Assembly (NCBI GenBank): GCA_017628165.1
Contig: JAGBZQ010000054.1
Location: forward strand, 1 to 14,661
Source of the DNA: Kiritimatiellia bacterium
Lineage (GTDB): Bacteria; Verrucomicrobiota; Kiritimatiellia; RFP12; UBA1067
Reading direction: 5' to 3'
Length of the DNA: 14,661 nt
The notes beneath the pieces were generated by a model. The model had not been told where the DNA came from, searched no databases, and saw only the letters and a program-made list of their open reading frames with translations. The position numbers and the translations under genes are program-made. This document shows, one piece after another, positions 14,438 through 14,661 of this stretch (positions are counted from its first letter, which is position 1; the number at the start of each line of letters is the position of its first letter).

Positions 14438-14661
14438 TTGGCTGAGGGGATGACGGTTCTCGACTATATCCTTGAGGGGTTTGAGAACGCCCTTGTTCTT
14501 GAGCGCGAGCTTGGAATTCGGGCGTTTGAGTGTGACCGCTCCCTTCTTCTCCCTGTGGAAACGGCTTCGCGTTCAGAGCCTTCCGCTCCGGCGCCGGAGT
14601 TTCAAGCAGCGATGGAGATTAAACGCCCTGCAGCGCCGAGAGAAATTCTTTCCGCGCAAAA
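14438..14661 (+). CDS. Unidentified protein, N-terminal part (runs off right edge)
   Basis: An open frame with no stop to the window end, about 74 codons from TTG 14438 or 70 from ATG 14450. The N-terminus (TVLDYILEGFENALVLERELGI) is helical and acidic, followed by a Pro/Ala/Ser-rich low-complexity linker from about residue 40 (EPSAPAPE). The only in-frame candidates after the stop at 14429-14431 are these two starts; GGGG abuts ATG 14450 with no spacing, while AGGA (14430-14433) is four bases before TTG 14438. A short helical start plus a Pro-rich linker before a catalytic domain occurs in family-4 uracil-DNA glycosylases, but nothing visible here proves that. Function unassigned. Confidence 0.65.
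   Translation, partial: MAEGMTVLDYILEGFENALVLERELGIRAFECDRSLLLPVETASRSEPSAPAPEFQAAMEIKRPAAPREILSAQ

Overview
The window is about 14.7 kb of dense bacterial chromosome with fifteen protein-coding genes and no RNA genes, mobile elements or CRISPR that I can see. Apart from the leftmost gene, everything reads left to right. The mix of genes suggests a Gram-negative, probably host-associated or anaerobic bacterium: secreted GH20 hexosaminidase, an outer-membrane barrel ending in Phe, a periplasmic thioredoxin fold, a PflA-like radical SAM protein, and a long glutamine-type NAD synthetase resembling the mycobacterial form. The protein style is compatible with the PVC group (Kiritimatiellota/Lentisphaerota-like), but that placement is an inference without any search.

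Layout. (1) Positions 1-839, minus strand: 5' part of a gene for a secreted beta-sandwich protein that runs off the left edge; it has no stop and no internal break. A divergent promoter region (840-991) follows. (2) 992-4836, plus strand: a cell-envelope and housekeeping cluster: a secreted His/Pro-rich glycine-zipper protein, a membrane-anchored LysM protein, a YbeY endoribonuclease fused in frame to a signal sequence and outer-membrane barrel, the redox chaperone Hsp33, and alanine racemase. (3) A new promoter at about 4851-4880 starts a tightly overlapped run: secreted thioredoxin-fold protein, Nudix hydrolase, RsmI, GH20 hexosaminidase, radical SAM protein and TatD hydrolase, joined by 1- or 4-base stop/start overlaps. 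(4) An extended -10 promoter right after tatD drives nadE, followed 4 bases later by an RlmD/TrmA-type rRNA methyltransferase. (5) A further extended -10 promoter drives galE, and the window ends in the first 70 or so codons of an unidentified gene.

How they fit: cell-wall functions (Alr, LysM, GH20, GalE), translation/rRNA functions (YbeY, RsmI, RlmD-like) and redox/metabolic upkeep (Hsp33, thioredoxin fold, NadE, Nudix) are interleaved in co-transcribed runs. No obvious defence island or dedicated novel system is present.

The points most worth a second look are the YbeY::barrel fusion; the NAD synthetase whose glutaminase nucleophile Cys is replaced by Gly while the Glu and Lys of the triad remain; two genes whose -10 boxes sit so close to the ATG that their mRNAs should be leaderless; and an rRNA methyltransferase that has lost three of four iron-sulfur cysteines.
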